Shown here: positions 43,665 to 55,800 of the stretch, piece by piece
Position numbering within the stretch: position 1 is the first letter of the stretch
Layout of the letters: each line of letters starts with the position of its first letter
From: Cunninghamia lanceolata
Lineage: Eukaryota; Streptophyta; Pinopsida; Cupressales; Cupressaceae
Assembly (NCBI GenBank): GCA_027924645.1
Contig: BSBN01000047.1
Coordinates: forward strand, 8,990,001-9,054,000
DNA: 64,000 nt
Direction of reading: 5' to 3'
Translations under genes and position numbers: made by a program
The notes under the pieces: generated by a model
The model's database searches: none
What the model was told of the DNA's origin: nothing
What the model saw: only the letters and a program-made list of their open reading frames with translations

Positions 43665-44540
43665 CGAGATCACCATTCCCATAGATCCAAATCCTTTTGA
43701 GTTTTGTCGAGCATATCAAGCTAAGTATCAAACTCCTAATCGTATACCTATCAACACCGAAGCATATCCATCCACTTCCTATGTTGACCCTGCCGATCTC
43801 AACCAAGCATCCTCAAGCAAAGCCATACCTAACATAGAAATCAAGTACAAGGACAAAGGACTTGGCAAGTATAAATTGGAAGAATCCTGTTGTGTTGGAA
43901 CATTACCTCCATCCCCAAAGACATATGGAAAACCATCAGCATCTAAAGCATCATCATCTCAAACAATTATCAAATCTCCTTCTACAGTGTTTATAAAATA
44001 AGGGCTACTAGATGACAAAGATATTGAAGACATTCATTCATGGATTTTCCATGATGAAAATGATCAAAAAACACTTGAAGTGGAGCATTATAATAATGGT
44101 TTCTGCATCATTAAAAACACGGGATACAAAGGACAAGGTGGTGTAGGACTACATGAGCAAGGACCTATAGAACCAATCACTATGACTAAGAAGTTTAATA
44201 GGAAAGGTCTAGGGTATGGACATGATTACCCGTCTTCTAAAGACATTAAATGTGTTCTTGACATGATAGTTGAAGCTTTCCCCAAAGAAGAGACTTCTAA
44301 TCTGGATACCATCGATGACTCTTCCCTTCACCTCACCGAAATATTTCATGACCTCTTCATTTTCATGATCTCATTCACAAACTCTATTTCCCAACCCTCA
44401 TCATCCAACTTACCTCTCGTATATCCTGATCTCATCAATTGGGACCAACAGGGGGTACCTATATTGGATACATTTTAAAATGATGAAGCTCTAGTAGAAT
44501 TCTTGGGACTAAGAATAGGTTTGCCACTCAAAGATCATAA
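43665..44540 (+). pseudogene. Tat-1 protease end and G-patch linker
   Basis: EITIPIDPNPFEFCRAYQ continues the protease. At about 44095-44170 the G-patch reads FCIIKNTGYKGQGGVGLHEQ then GPIEPI; compared with Tat-2 the last Gly-Lys is Gly-Leu. Then the Tat spacer LGYGHDYPSSKDIKCVLDM and INWDQQGVPILDTF, with a TAA at 44476. Parallels 14130-14720 of Tat-2. Confidence 0.7.
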
Positions 44541-45222
44541 GGTGGGATAGAAAATGAATTTACCTCAATTACCATACTTTGGGGGAAGTGTCAATGCCTC
44601 TAGTCGCAAAAGTGAAATAAACACAAAAGAAAATAAAAGGTCTCTAGGTGAAAACTGCAAGGCACCTCTTGACCAAGAAAAAGTAAAAATAAAGGATGTA
44701 TCCGATAGTGAAAACCTCTCTGAGGAACTTGAGGATGGAGGAATTGATCTTCCTTTGAGGGAATATCAGGAACAATCACCTTTGTTAATTGAGAAATCTC
44801 AAGAAGTAAATCTTGGTACAAAATAGAATCCTAAGATCATACACATAGCGGCATCATTATCAGAGCAAGAAAAAGTATATTTCATGGCATTCTTCATGAA
44901 ACACATAATCAATTTTGCATGGACCTATGTAGATATGCTAGGATTGGTTCCATCACTTGTGGTACATCACTTAGTAGTATATCCAAATGCCAAGCTAGTG
45001 AAGAAAAAACTTCGAAAGATGCATCCTCAAGTAGCTTTGTTAGTCAAGGTGGAAATTTAGAAACTTTTAGATGCCAAATTCATAAGACCCATTGATTATC
45101 CTGAGCGGGTGTTGAATCTTGTGCCAGTATCAAAACCAAATGGAAGAATCCGTCCTTGTACAGACTTTAGAGATGTAAATAAAGCATGTCCAAAAGATGA
45201 TTTTTCATTACTAAACATTGAT
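44541..45222 (+). pseudogene. Tat-1 RT, N-terminal remnant
   Basis: MNFAWTYVDM-like spacer (INFAWTYVDMLGLVPSLV), KKKLRKMHPQVALLVKVEI, RPIDYPERVLNLVPVSKPNG, then RPCTDFRDVNKACPKDDF to about 45222. There the sequence jumps straight to KSHLLHH/AIYYIIKTL, the start of RNase H: the RT palm with the catalytic YVDD box is gone. By comparison with Tat-2 (15445-16170), roughly 725 bp were lost. Confidence 0.8.
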
Positions 45223-45520
45223 ATCACAAGCCATCTACTACATCATCAAAACCTTGGTAGATTATGAGCTCAACTATTCGTCAATGGAAAAAGTGTGTTT
45301 GGAAGTAGTGTTTTCTTCTCAAAAGTTGTGGCATTATATGTTAAATCATAGAACTAATCTCATATCCAACTTTGACCCACTCAAGTATTTGTTGTCAAAA
45401 GTAGTGCTCACAGGAAGACTAGCCAATTGGGTAATGATTCCCAGTGAATTCGATATAGAGTTTGTTGATCAAAAGGTAATAAAAGTACAAGTAATAACTG
45501 ATCAAATAGCATAAGCACTC
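45223..45520 (+). pseudogene. Tat-1 first RNase H, C-terminal half
   Basis: AIYYIIKTLVDYELNYSSME, FSSQKLWHYMLNHRTNLI, VVLTGRLANWVMIPSEFDIE. The N-terminal half with its catalytic Asp went with the RT deletion. Confidence 0.75.
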
Positions 45521-45559
45521 ATAACAGATATTCATCCAATTCATGCAGAATTCCTTGAT

Positions 45560-45990
45560 GAAGAGTTAATCAACTTACATCCTTCAACTGTTTGGCAACT
45601 ATATTTTGATGGGTCAATCACATAGTATGGATCTAGAGCAAGCATATTATTCATCACACCACAAGGAGATTGTATATTTAAAGGATACAGGATATCTTTT
45701 CCTTGTACAAATAACATTGCAGAATATGAAGTATTGATCACAGGATTGCGCATGGTAGTACAATGGAACATCAAACAACTACAAGTCTTTGGAGAGTCAC
45801 ACCTCATAATTAAATAGGTCCTGGATGAGTATCAAACAAAAGATGAAAAGCTTCTTTCTTACAAGCTAATGGTCGATGATTTCAAAAAGTACTTTTCCAA
45901 GATCACATTTGAACAGATTTCTAGGATTAATAACAAAGCAGCAGATGACATGGCAACAATTGGTTCTCTTCTAGACATACCCAACAATGC
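45560..45990 (+). pseudogene. Tat-1 second (archaeal-type) RNase H
   Basis: WQLYFDGSIT (Asp), NNIAEYEVLITGL (Glu), VFGESHLIIK where GDS-type Asp is Glu, and NNKAADDMAT (Asp). Stops at 45623 and 45815. Homologous to 16461-16938 of Tat-2; with the first RNase H remnant it confirms the Tat lineage. Confidence 0.75.
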
Positions 45991-47280
45991 AAACAAATAT
46001 GAGTTTCTAGTAGAACAACTTTTGATCCCAGCATTTGAAGTACCACAATCCGAGCTTGTATGTGAATTTGTTGGTCCTAATTCACCTTGGTATGAGGATA
46101 TATATGAATACCTTCACAATCAAACCTTCCCTCTTCACTTCTCAAACTCCCAATGCAAAACATTCATACATCGAGCCTCTTGCTACACGATCATCAGAGA
46201 TACCCTATATCGAAAGAGCCTTGAAGGTATTTTACTTAGATGTCTCAACTTGGATGAATCTAAATCTGCCTTATGCAAGGTACATGAAGGTGTTTGTGGA
46301 TCGCATTCTGTCGGCCCTAATCTTACTAAAAAACTCTTGAGAGCAGGTTACTATTAGCCGACAATGGAGAAAAATGCACTGCAATTTGCCAAGAAATGTC
46401 TATAGTGTCAACAACATGGTGATCTTATCCACGCTCCAGTACATGAACTACAACCCCTCATAACTCCATGGCCATTCTCACAATGGGGACTTGACCTCAT
46501 AGGGAAAATACATCTGTCATCTTCTAATGGTCACAAGTTTATCATTACAGCCACTGAGTATTTCATGAAGTGGGTGGAGGCTATACCCATGACATATATC
46601 ACTGGTAAGAAGATATCCAAATTTATCCTCCATTATATCATCTGTCAATATGGTGTTCCTCAAGCCATAATCATTGATAATGGTCATCCATTCAAGAATC
46701 AAGAAGTCCATGATTTATGTCATAAGTTCCATATCCAACACATATTTCCTACACCATACTACCCTTAGAGCAATGACCAAGATGAGGCTTCAAACAAGAC
46801 TATTATCAAGATCCTTAAGAAAATAGTCAATGAAGCTAGTCATGATTGGCACTTACAGCTTAATCCAACATTGTGGACTTATCAAACTAGTGTGAGAACT
46901 CCAACTAGTGCCACACCTTACTCGTTGGTTTATGGAACTAAAGTTGCTCTACCCATTGAGGTTGAGATCCCATCGTTGAGAGTTTCCTTGTAACACATTG
47001 TATTTGATGAAGAATACATAAGATCTAGATTGAGTTACCTTGAATTACATGATAGAAGATGTCTAGCAGCCCTAAATCATCTTCAAGTATATCAAAATCA
47101 TCTTCGTCATAGCTATAACAAGAAAATTAGAGAGATGAGGTTTCAAAAAATCAAAAGAATCAACACGATCGTGATAGAAAAGGAAAATTTGAACCGAATT
47201 CGCTTGGGCCATTCATCATCATAGTAGCTACGGATTTGGAACATATAAATTATCAACACCAGAAGGCATTCCCTTAGATA
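45991..47280 (+). pseudogene. Tat-1 integrase
   Basis: The HHCC region (VHEGVCGSH ... CL-stop-CQQHGD) is at 46280-46420. Core: SQWGLDLIGK (Asp), IIDNGHPFKNQEVHDL (Asp), NDQDEASNKTI (Glu), so the three catalytic acids remain. Stops at about 46356, 46403, 46768 and 46991. The C-terminal part drifts out of frame after 47150 (GPFIIIVA). Better preserved at the active site than the Tat-2 integrase, yet not expressible. Confidence 0.82.
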
Positions 47281-47685
47281 AGCACCATAGTGAAAACCTA
47301 GCAAACAGGTGCTATGTGAAGAAGGCTAGCTCCCATCATCTATTTTGTATCCATTTATCTCCATAATCCATTCTGTAATTATCCTACATAATCCATTGGT
47401 TCCCTACATAATCCACATCATAATCCACTATCCCTTTCCATAATAATGATGTATATCCATCTTTGCATGCTACCATGGTTAGAAACCGTTGGAGTCAATA
47501 TGTTATTCTACCTTATGCTAAATAATCTAGGTTATCACCTAATCCATGGTTAGTGCTTAATAAGTGCATCCCACACTAGGGGAATTTTCTTGCACCTCAT
47601 TTTGAAGTGGACCTTCAAAGCATCATTATCAGACATTTTGTAAAAAGATGTAAATATGTTGTAAATACATTGACACCTTAAAACA

Positions 47686-47880
47686 TCCTAAAAATACAAA
47701 AAAATCAAAACATTTCCAAAAAATACAAAAAAATCAGATATTCCTAAAATTAAAAAAAATCAAATATCTCCCAAAAATTAAAAAAATCAAATATTTCCAA
47801 AAATCCAAAACAAATCAAATATTCCCAAAAATCCAAAAAAAATCAAATATTCCCCAAAAATGCAAAAAAATTAAATAACC
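47686..47880 (+). repeat. Minisatellite with AATCAAATATTCCC unit
   Basis: Six to seven units of 25-30 bp, AAAATCCAAAAAAAATCAAA followed by TATTCCC, with variable A runs. A-rich on the plus strand. Confidence 0.75.
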
Positions 47881-48062
47881 AACAAAAACTCCAAGCAATA
47901 AAATCAATCCATCCAATCACTCTTTCCAATCGATCATATTCACTCATAATCCAATCTAATCAAATCACTACTACGTCAAATCATATCAATCCCATTCATC
48001 ACTCATCCCTCATCATCACTATCCAATAATAAACAAGAACTACATCCCATTTCTATCGTTAC

Positions 48063-48120
48063 GTGCCTTGATCCCGTGGATATAGGGTATGTAGGAAGTC
48101 TGGTGTATGAAGGAAATACC
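48063..48120 (+). repeat. Conserved 3' motif, Tat-1 copy 1
   Basis: GTGCCTTGATCCCGTGGATA, TAGGGTATGTAGGAAGTCTG, GTGTATGAAGGAAATACC. Counterpart of 18862-18920 in Tat-2. Confidence 0.65.
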
Positions 48121-48283
48121 CAGATTCATGCATAAGATGATACCCTTTCTATCATCATCTATCTTTTCTTCTGATCATCTTCTCATCTTGTTCTCCTTTC
48201 ATCACACCTTTCTTCATCATACCTCCGACATCATCAATAAAACCCAGAACTACATATTCATCATGTCTCATCATCATCATGTG

Positions 48284-48344
48284 GTGCTTTGATCCTGTGG
48301 ATACAGGGTATATAGGTAGTCTTGAATATGAAGGAAGTATCGAG
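48284..48344 (+). repeat. Conserved 3' motif, Tat-1 copy 2
   Basis: GTGCTTTGATCCTGTGGATA, CAGGGTATATAGGTAGTCTT, GAATATGAAGGAAGTATC. About 220 bp from copy 1; both copies follow an AGAACTACAT stretch, as in Tat-2. Confidence 0.65.
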
Positions 48345-49536
48345 TACACAAGCACCAACGATCCATTCTTCCATCCCTCTCTCATTTCATCTTCTTCTAT
48401 TTTGACTAACTCAAGCAAGAAGCAAACTATGCATAACTCGATAGCTCAAGAGCGTACTAAAATTAGGAGCTAAGATAAAAGTTATTTATCCACCATGCCT
48501 TAAGCCAATATCCACTGCATCTATTTCAAGAAAATCATCTTTAGCCTTCAACAGGATATATCTTTCCTCACAACTAGGCGCTATCCAATCTATCCAAGAG
48601 CATTTAAATTTGGCAAGAGAACATGATGGTTGTGTCTTTTGTCCTTTTCTATACCTAATCGAGATTGCCTTGATCTATCATATCTTGGTATGTTGAGATG
48701 AAGTATAGATTGGGGCATAGTCATTGGCTTTCATATTCTGTGTTTGTGGGATGATCTTATTCTCCTACTTTGCCTAATGGTATCTTGTACATGTTGGGAT
48801 TAGCATCTTGCACAGTAATATCTTTTGCATTTGAGAAGCTAAATAGTCTCCTATGCATTAAGACTATTTTATACTATTTCTCATACATATAACCCATAAG
48901 GTTTCATTATGTCTAGTGGAGGTGAGTTCAAACCTTTGTTTGCCAAGTCAAAAGTCCATCTTGAAAAATCAACTAATATTCATATCTTGTGTATTTTGGA
49001 TCAACATCTTGACCTCATACATTAGACAAGATTGTATTATGTTGTATGCATTGGATACATGACACCCGTAGTCTTCTATACCTTGGTGCATACTATCTAT
49101 ATGCTATATCAAACATAAGGATTGAAAACCTCATAACCTTGTGGCAATTGTTCAAGTTGTCTCCATCCCTCCATCTATCTTGCAATAACACAATAACACT
49201 CATGAGAATTGGTCATTGGTTTTCTTCTCCACCTCGTCATCATCTTCATTCTTCTTATCCTGCCAAAACAAATGTGTTAGACATATACCATTTGCATTAT
49301 CCATTATTATCATATATAATATAGTATCAGTTATTATTTCCATCACATTTGCATAACTCATATCATGACATATTTCTATTGCACAAGTTACCATCTATTT
49401 ACAATTATATGCATTAACATAAACACCCATGATATGCATTACATAATCATTAAACATGTGCATCCATACATTACACATACATCCATATCCATAGCATGAA
49501 AAATCATAAACACATAACACATCATGAACATCCATC

Positions 49537-49558
49537 TCATATATATATATATATATAT
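49537..49558. repeat. TA dinucleotide microsatellite
   Basis: About ten uninterrupted TA units. Confidence 0.85.
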
Positions 49559-49785
49559 GAATAAAGGTCAATATACAATGTGTGTCTCATATATATTAGG
49601 CTCGTGTCAACCTAGTTCATCTTTGTCTTGTCATCTTTTCGTGAGTCAACCAAGCCTTTTCTAATTGCTTGGTGTTTCCTCTCAAGGGGGCATCATCTGT
49701 CAATTTCACTTGGGCAAAATCTAATTTTTGAAAGAAACATATCGTATCATATCTTCTTTGAAACAATGTTCTAATGAACATCGTC

Positions 49786-49801
49786 TCAAAGAGGGGCAAA
49801 A
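49786..49801 (+). other. Tat-1 polypurine tract, outer copy
   Basis: CAAAGAGGGGCAAAA before TGTAGACACC. A second copy (CAAAGAGGGGTAAAA) is at 49881-49896. Confidence 0.8.
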
Positions 49802-49896
49802 TGTAGACACCCAAAATTGACCTAGTTATCATTATTAAAATATTACATTTTTCATCATCTTCATTTTAACGAACATCGACTCAAAGAGGGGTAAAA
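49802..49896 (+). repeat. Tandem duplication of the PPT/LTR junction
   Basis: 95 bp containing the first about 65 bases of the LTR, then a second ACGAACATCGACTCAAAGAG stretch and PPT. The full 3' LTR starts after it. Absent from the 5' LTR. Confidence 0.8.
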
Positions 49897-50795
49897 TGTA
49901 GACACCCAAAATTGACCTAGTTATCATTATTAAAATATTACATTATTCATCATCTGCATTTGTCTAACACATTTGAATAATTTAACTATTTTTCTTCTAT
50001 TTTCCTCTATCTATAATTAAATAACTTTTTAATTATTTAATTATCTTTCCATTCTCTCTAATTTTAATTAAATAAATCTTATTTATTTAATTAAAATTTC
50101 ATCGTAATCCCATTCTAATCCGACTTTCCAATTAATTGAATAAATCTTATTTATTTAATTAATTTCCATATCATCTCCCAACTAATTCAAATAAAATATT
50201 TGAATTAAGTCCCCACCTCTTATCATATTCCAACACTTGTCCATTTCTCATTCCAATCATGTGTGGTAGTACTTTTTATGTACACAATCACATATGTACT
50301 ACTTTTTATGTACACTATCACACACAAACTTATTAAATAAAAGTATTTGTGTACACGGCCACACATGTGCTTTATCCTCTTCCTTACACTTGTCTTGTGC
50401 ACATTCACCTATGATCATGAATTCATCTCAACTGTTCAAACTATCTTTTCTTCTCCATCATTGATCAACTTTTATTGAGTGCTATATATACACCCACTCA
50501 TTCTTATTATCATCATCTCACTATATAGTGTCTAGAGTATCATCTCATGTTTAATATATCCATTAGCATCCATTGAGCATTTTGAGCACTTCATCCATTA
50601 TCATGGCAGTTTTAACATTTATGATTGTTCACAATTGAGAACCAATCCACAAATCTTACCAAGGAATCAATAATCTAGGTGATTTTCTTTCGTTTGTTTG
50701 CATTTTTGTGTCATTTAGATGGATTCTTTGAAGGTGGTAGGATTGGGTTTGATTTGTATTGTTTGATCATTCTAACCTAATTTTTCCTATTCACA
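49897..50795 (+). repeat. Tat-1 3' LTR
   Basis: TGTAGACACCCAAAATTGAC to TTCACA, aligned along its length with 3081-3970. TATA box at 50483-50490. The following bases, TAGTT, do not match the ATTAT before the 5' LTR. Confidence 0.9.
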
Positions 50796-50982
50796 TAGTT
50801 ATTTTGCCCATGATTAATTTCTATTAAAATTAACTTCACACTTTATTTTCTAAGAGAATTAATCTTTGTTTGCATCTTTTTTTGTTTTTGTGTGGTGTTT
50901 TCATGACTTAAACCATGTATGCTCTCTTCTTGCACCTTTGGGTGACTGTGAAGATCATAAGTGGTTTATTTCACTTGCGTAA

Positions 50983-52885
50983 TGTAGTGCCCACCCATGT
51001 GCAACTCTTATCATGTTCTATTATTTCTTATGCTTTGATTAAAGGATATATTGAGTTGATTATTATATGATATAATTGCAAGATAGATATGTGCCTTGCT
51101 AGATTACACATCCTCATTGGTCATTATATGTTACTTTGGCTATGATCTCCATTGCTGAATTTGATACTTTGCCTTGAGTGTGTAGGAAATATTTTTATAG
51201 GTGTTTGATCCATGAGTGTCTCATGTTTTGACCTTGCTTTTGTGCTTTGACTTTTTGGTCAAACTTGACCTTTTTATAGGCATTATGTTAGAATTGTATA
51301 CTTTTGACCATGTGGATATGAGTGTTACATTTTTTGACCTCATTTATCCATGTTTTGACCCTTTTGGTCATAGTTGACTTTTGGACTTAGGAATGGATAC
51401 TTAGTCTTCCTATGGGTTTCCTATAGAAGGCCATAATCCCCTTTCATTGTTTTTTTATCTTGATGATTATATGTATGTTTATTGATGTGATGATGTCATA
51501 TCTTGTTTTCTTTGCTATATTCCATTTTAAGAAAATGATGCTTTAACATGCATTAGTGGATGTATTGTATTATGGGTTTCAAGTTTTTTCCCTTCTCTTC
51601 TCCACTACATTGAAATGGTATGGTTAGTGATGATGAATTAAAGAAGGATGTGTATGAATTTAAGAGTATTGATTTCCTTGTGTTAACATCTTCCTCTTCT
51701 TTTACTTGGTTGGGTCATGAGTAACTCTGTGGTGAATTATGCATTGGACCATGATATGTGTGTATTCATGTGTGGGTGTGCATTGAATTCTACTAGTTAT
51801 TTGGTCCCCTTGGTTTTGTGTTGGGTGTGTGTGGAATCCATGTTCAACCTTGTGTGGATTACCTTGGTATCTTGTTGAGACCCTTGTTTGTGTGAGTTGG
51901 TTCGATAGTGGTGTCACCATGATCTTCTTCATAGCTCAGGGGTTGCCTAGAGTGGCATAGACATCTATTGCACTTGACAATGACAATATGGTAGGGTGGT
52001 GGGTAACATTTTCCTATTGGTCCTATAGGAAGATCTTTTGGGAGTTGGAAGAGTTTCATGTGTATTATTTACTTTATGATCATGTTGTATCTCATGCCTA
52101 TTGGGGCACGTTGGAGGTGATTTATTAATGTTGTAATATTATTATTTGTGTATCTTAATTATTGTAGTGTGATTCTTCCTTGTTTGGGAAGTAGCCTCCA
52201 TCATGTGATTGTATTATGATTTCATTTGGTTTAAAAACAAGCCTTGTTTGAAAGGAATTTATCATGTTCTAACATAGTTTCTTTTGATGGAAATGGTTAA
52301 ACCAAGACATTGGAGTCCTTTGTTTATTGTTGTAATGTTATCTTATGTTATGCCTATGAGTGGGTAGTATTGTGCCTGTATAATGGATGAGATTACTGTC
52401 ATTTTTTTGGCCCATCTTGACGTTGGTGTTGAACGAGCATTTATTTCCATATGTATTTCTCATATTGTGCTTGAATGTTAGTATGAAATGGGAATATGAA
52501 TTTTACATTTATTTGAATTGTTATCATGCTTTTGGTTAGTTGTCATGTGGATTCATGGTTATTAATTAGATACTTTATGTTTGATCCTTGTTGGGTATTT
52601 TATCCTTGTGAGGCTTTGTGATCAAACCTTCTATTGTCTTGTCAGTCATTTGTGAACATTGCTTGGCTTGTTGGCCATTTGTCAATGTCATTTGTCCTTG
52701 TCAACTAGACAAGTGTGTGTCCTTGTTTCCACTTTCTCTCTTGTGCCTTTAGTACCATTGTGTGTGGGGTCTTTAGTACTTGAGTGTGTAATTGTGACAT
52801 TTGAGTGTTAGTATTCCATCATGAAAAATTTCTTCATCCTATTTTTGTCCATTATCAAGTCCTAGTGTAAAAGATGGGGCATTAC
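50983..52885 (+). mobile_element. Probable LTR of an unidentified element
   Basis: Starts TGTAGTGCCCA and ends GGGGCATTACA, an imperfect inverted pair with TG..CA ends, directly followed by a PBS-like TTTGGTATCA. About 1.9 kb. No second copy is seen in the window, so the left boundary is tentative. No coding frame with recognisable domains. Confidence 0.4.
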
Positions 52886-52887
52886 AT

Positions 52888-52895
52888 TTGGTATC
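52888..52895 (+). other. PBS-like site, initiator-Met tRNA type
   Basis: TGGTATCA, two bases after the LTR end. The usual plant PBS is TGGTATCAGAGC; here the last four bases differ (ATTC). Confidence 0.4.
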
Positions 52896-55800
52896 AATTC
52901 CCAATTTGTAGCATTGGGAGCTCTAGGGTGTTTTCATGTGCTTACTGGGTCATCATGGAATGGATTGAGGTGTTTGTTGTCCTCATTTGAGTCCATGAGG
53001 TTGTGAGAGAGAGTGAGGTTATGGAATGACATCCAACCTTTATTATGGAGGAAGCTCCATCCTCTCGTTTGGTTATCATGGTGGCTTTGTCACATGATTT
53101 CTAAAGTCTTCTACTTGTGTTTTTGTCATGGTGTGCATTGACCTTTTTGGTGTTTTCCATTAGCTTGCTTATCGATCTCCATCCTTATTGGAGAGTGTTT
53201 TCAACACACGTGCACATTGTCGATCTTGTGTGGTCTTGGAGCCTAGGTTTTGTCTTTTGAGTGTTTTCTAGGTGTTCTTGAGTGTTTCTAGGGTTTGTAG
53301 TGGCCTTTAGGTGGTGTAGGTGTTTTTCCTAGCTCTGTGCCTTGGAAAAATTTCTTTCTTGGCACTATTTAGGGACTACAATGCCTTAGGAGGACTACAA
53401 CACCCCAGGAGGGCACAAGTGCCTTAGGATGACTAAAGCACCCAAGAAGGACACTAGCACTCAAAGTAGACACTAGAGAAAAGTAGTAGAATCCTAGAAA
53501 TCTGCTACAGTCCTAGTTTTGCACTATCATTCTATTATGCACGATGGTCCTTGAGCCTTTGGACATCAAGCATTTCCTAACCTTTTTTGGAGAAAATTTC
53601 TATATGGAAGTTTTTCCCCTTAGTATTATGAGTCCTCCCATATGGATGTATTATATTTTGGGAATTATGACCTCTTTTGCATTGGGAAGCACACTTTTTC
53701 TCATAGTCATCTTGTGGTTGTGTGTTCTAGTTATGTTTGTGTGAATCCTTGTTGATCCTCCTCTTGAGTAGGTTGGTCTCAGAGTTTGGAGGATGTGTTG
53801 GGTTGTTTTCTTGGCCTTGTGCTTTTTATGGAGAGTGTAGTTGTTCCCTGGTATGCTCTCCTTGTGGTTGGTATTGGAGGTTAGCATCATGGTAATGGTA
53901 GGGTACGTGTGTACCTTTTGTTATGTTATCTTTGTGTGGTGGATCTTCTTTCTTCTTGGAGTGCTTGAGAAGGATCCTTGGTTGTTTATTTTGTGTGATT
54001 GACCTTTGCATGGTCTTGAATTCTTTGGTATAGTTGTGGTAGAAGGCTAGTGTTAAGTTGTGATTGTGAAGAGATATTAATGATATGGATGAGTCTTTAT
54101 ACACTCTCTTTGTGTATGATACATTCCATTTGTTTGATTTGTTCATATGTTTGGCATTTAGAATCAATAATTACCTCTTTTTGTATGGTGACTAGGAATG
54201 CTTGCATGAAGTGCATCTTGTAGTTGCCTCCTATGAGTGCATGCCATTATGTGTGAATTGATTTTTTTCTTGTATGAAAGACAAAGGGTTGTGAATGAGT
54301 CATATGCATGGTAATTGTTAAGGAATAATGTATGTTTTTGAAATGACAACAATTGTGAATTGTGTGTCTAGTGACTACACCTAATTGTTATCATTTTGCA
54401 TTACATGTATGCGGATGCATAAATACAAATTTATGTATTCCATCATGTGGAAGAGATATGTTTGGCATTACTGTGGTACAATGTTTGGGTAAAGACTTAA
54501 GTCCCCAACTAGATTCTCCTTATGTATGCCATTATTTAATGAATTTTATTGTTAAGTGAGTATGTTTATCATACTTGGTGCATTTTTTTAGTATGATGTT
54601 GGTCTATATAGAACTCCATGATGTGTGTTGTGTTGTGATGCACCACCTTGTGAGTTGAAATACTATTGTTTTGATTCAATTATGGCATAGTATGCAAATA
54701 CTAGTACGTTGGTGTACTTTTTGGGATGCATTGTGAGGCCTTTATATGTGAAATTATGGTTAGATTTCATTTATATCTTAGAAAGGTTAATTCTAATTGA
54801 TGTTTGGCTAAGATTCTTAGAAAACCTTAAGGCAATTATTATATAATTTTGTGTATGAAATTTGTTCTTTTACACTAAGTAATGAATGGGAAGGGAATTT
54901 ATGTTTTATGTTCCCTTGTGAATGTGATCACCTTGTTATGAGTGTACATGTTCTGTATTGTAAACATCATTACATGATTTATGTACCCATGGGTTTATGA
55001 TAACAGGTATCCATCCATAGTTTGTGTGCATAGTCACAAGTATGGTAGAGTCATGCTTGTGTGGTTTCTTGTTTGTACACCCTATTGAGAGCCAACCTTG
55101 GTGTTGGTGACCTCACATTGTGTGTTGTTAAAGTGGTGAGTAGACAAACATGGGAAGCTATGGGGACATGTTGTGGCATTAGTTTGGGATAACACAACTA
55201 ACCATAACTTTCTATGTAGAGTAAATCCTACTTCTCCTTATTAAATGGATTCATGAGTGGTTCATAAGTGTTATCCTATCATGCATTGTTTCCTTGTAGG
55301 CATGTGTAGAAATATGGGGGACCAAAAAGTGGCCAAAACCACTTTTTGGTCCAAACAAGATATAGCATGCTTGTGTTATGGCTCGGTATAGGCTTGGTCA
55401 CTATCATAATGTGTTTGCATTTTAGAGCAATTAAAATGCTTTGGATGATAATTGTAGCAAATCTTCCAATTTCTTTCACTCTAGAGTAGGCTCATGTCTA
55501 AGTTAGGTCAAGGATATATACATAAAATAAACATTTAAGTATAAGTGACATTTACATATGGACATTTACTTCCTTATACTTTAATTAATATTTCATGTAT
55601 ATAGTTTCACAATGTTTGAGAATGGTTTTGGATTTCTAGGAGTTATAATGTAGATTTTAGTTTTTGGAGGATCCTATAATTTCTTATACTTAGTCAAATT
55701 TCTCTAATCAGCAAGCTTGTATCATCTTGCAATTGTCTAAGGGTAGTTGTAAATATTCAAAAGCATCCTTGAGCCTCTCCTTAGAAATAGGAGGACCTAT

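Larger units (their letters stand above)
47281..49785 (+). other. Tat-1 3' noncoding region
   Basis: 2.5 kb without a gene; half the length of the Tat-2 counterpart because no PMD gene is present. Begins with GTGAAAACCTAGCAAACAGG (47292), shared with Tat-2. Holds a minisatellite, the paired conserved motif and a TA repeat, listed separately. Confidence 0.65.
3081..50795 (+). mobile_element. Tat-1: outer Tat-lineage Ty3/Gypsy retrotransposon, nested and defective
   Basis: Flanked by LTRs at 3081-3970 and 49897-50795. Order: PBS, leader, gag, protease, G-patch linker, RT, RNase H, second RNase H, integrase, long 3' region, PPT. The dual RNase H and the motifs LNKACPKDDF and MKWVEAIPMTYITGK (seen here or in the sister Tat-2) place it in the Tat lineage. 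It is split at 7285-38791 by Tat-2 and at 41013-43659 by an LTR-like element. The RT catalytic core is deleted near 45223. No clear 5-bp TSD: the left flank is ATTAT, the right TAGTT. It cannot move on its own. Confidence 0.85.

Noticed and set aside
47686..47880. CRISPR-like regular repeats
   Set aside because: Units are imperfect, A-rich and contiguous without unique spacers; this is a minisatellite in a plant retrotransposon.
51702..54352. Short minus-strand frames of 60-113 codons in the region after Tat-1
   Set aside because: His/Thr/Asn-rich low-complexity frames in AT-rich DNA, with no domain or start context.
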